This document shows positions 60,771 through 60,849 of a DNA stretch of 60,849 bases, piece after piece. How positions within the stretch are numbered: the first letter of the stretch is position 1; each line of letters opens with the position of its first letter. Location: NCBI GenBank assembly GCA_002305415.1, contig DBQX01000111.1:1-60849 (forward strand), read 5' to 3'. A program made the translations under genes and the position numbers. Under the pieces are notes generated by a model that did no database searches, was not told the origin of the DNA, and worked only from the letters and a program-made list of their open reading frames with translations. Origin of the DNA: Actinomycetales bacterium UBA1383 (GTDB lineage: Bacteria > Actinomycetota > Actinomycetes > Actinomycetales > Actinomycetaceae).

Positions 60771-60849
60771 AAGCTCTTGTTCAGGGTAATGGTCGAAACA
60801 CGCCGCAGGGAAATCCCGCCCCCGCAATTCGGGCTCTCCTGACGCTTCC

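Overview
The window is high-GC DNA from an actinomycete (Actinomycetota). The evidence is a ClpP1/ClpP2 pair behind trigger factor, coenzyme F420 genes, an ileS gene under a T-box with very little stem I, a GlbO-type haemoglobin, a tmRNA whose tag reads ADNKSTDFALAA, and many genes whose -10 box lies 6-7 nt before the start codon (leaderless transcripts). Gene content and order suggest Micrococcales (Cellulomonas/Beutenbergia-like), but that placement is inference. No phage, insertion sequence or CRISPR array was seen; this is mostly core chromosome.

Layout. 1-1489: dihydroxyacetone kinase dhaK-dhaL (dhaL cut by the window edge). 1632-6410: ileS-folC behind a T-box. 6472-8071: divergent SDR oxidoreductase and proC. 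8168-10928: lipoprotein, permease and ATPase of a BtuFCD/FecBCD-type importer, then an Idh-like oxidoreductase. 11858-13587: F420 ligase cofE and an F420-dependent dehydrogenase, divergent from valS-fadD. 18113-18561: a gene-free convergent junction with two different tandem repeats and two inverted repeats that share a motif. 18562-23061: aroQ, clpX, clpP2, clpP1 and tig (minus strand), then tRNA-Gly and tRNA-Pro. 23425-31222: MgtE-like carrier, TauE-like exporter, rpmF, YigZ, cysK-cysE behind a possible leader peptide, an M13 peptidase and a DUF6636-like protein. 31301-41604: pepN, a malQ-EIIB-EIIA-HAD sugar cluster, glbO, two thioesterases, ettA and ssb. 41673-45802: two dynamin-like GTPases, tRNA-Arg, orn and tRNA-His. 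45883-56102: an ATP-grasp protein, the PFOR/Nfn-like operon, a deaminase and a peroxiredoxin. 56634-60717: ssrA, smpB, an M23 peptidase, ftsX and ftsE.

How the genes work together. ClpXP1P2, tmRNA and SmpB form the ribosome-rescue and proteolysis set. FtsE, FtsX and the coiled-coil M23 protein form a division-linked cell-wall hydrolase module. cysE and cysK are the two steps from serine to cysteine. malQ, EIIB, EIIA and a HAD phosphatase look like one sugar-use operon that lacks a membrane EIIC.

The most unusual locus is 46985-54795. A 1663-residue pyruvate:ferredoxin-oxidoreductase-type enzyme carries its own C-terminal ferredoxin-like domain. Its gene overlaps by 4 nt a 940-residue protein in which a GltD/NfnB-type flavoprotein is fused to an NfnA-type FAD/[2Fe-2S] reductase. 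This looks like a self-contained route from a 2-oxoacid to NADPH, possibly bifurcating or reversible.
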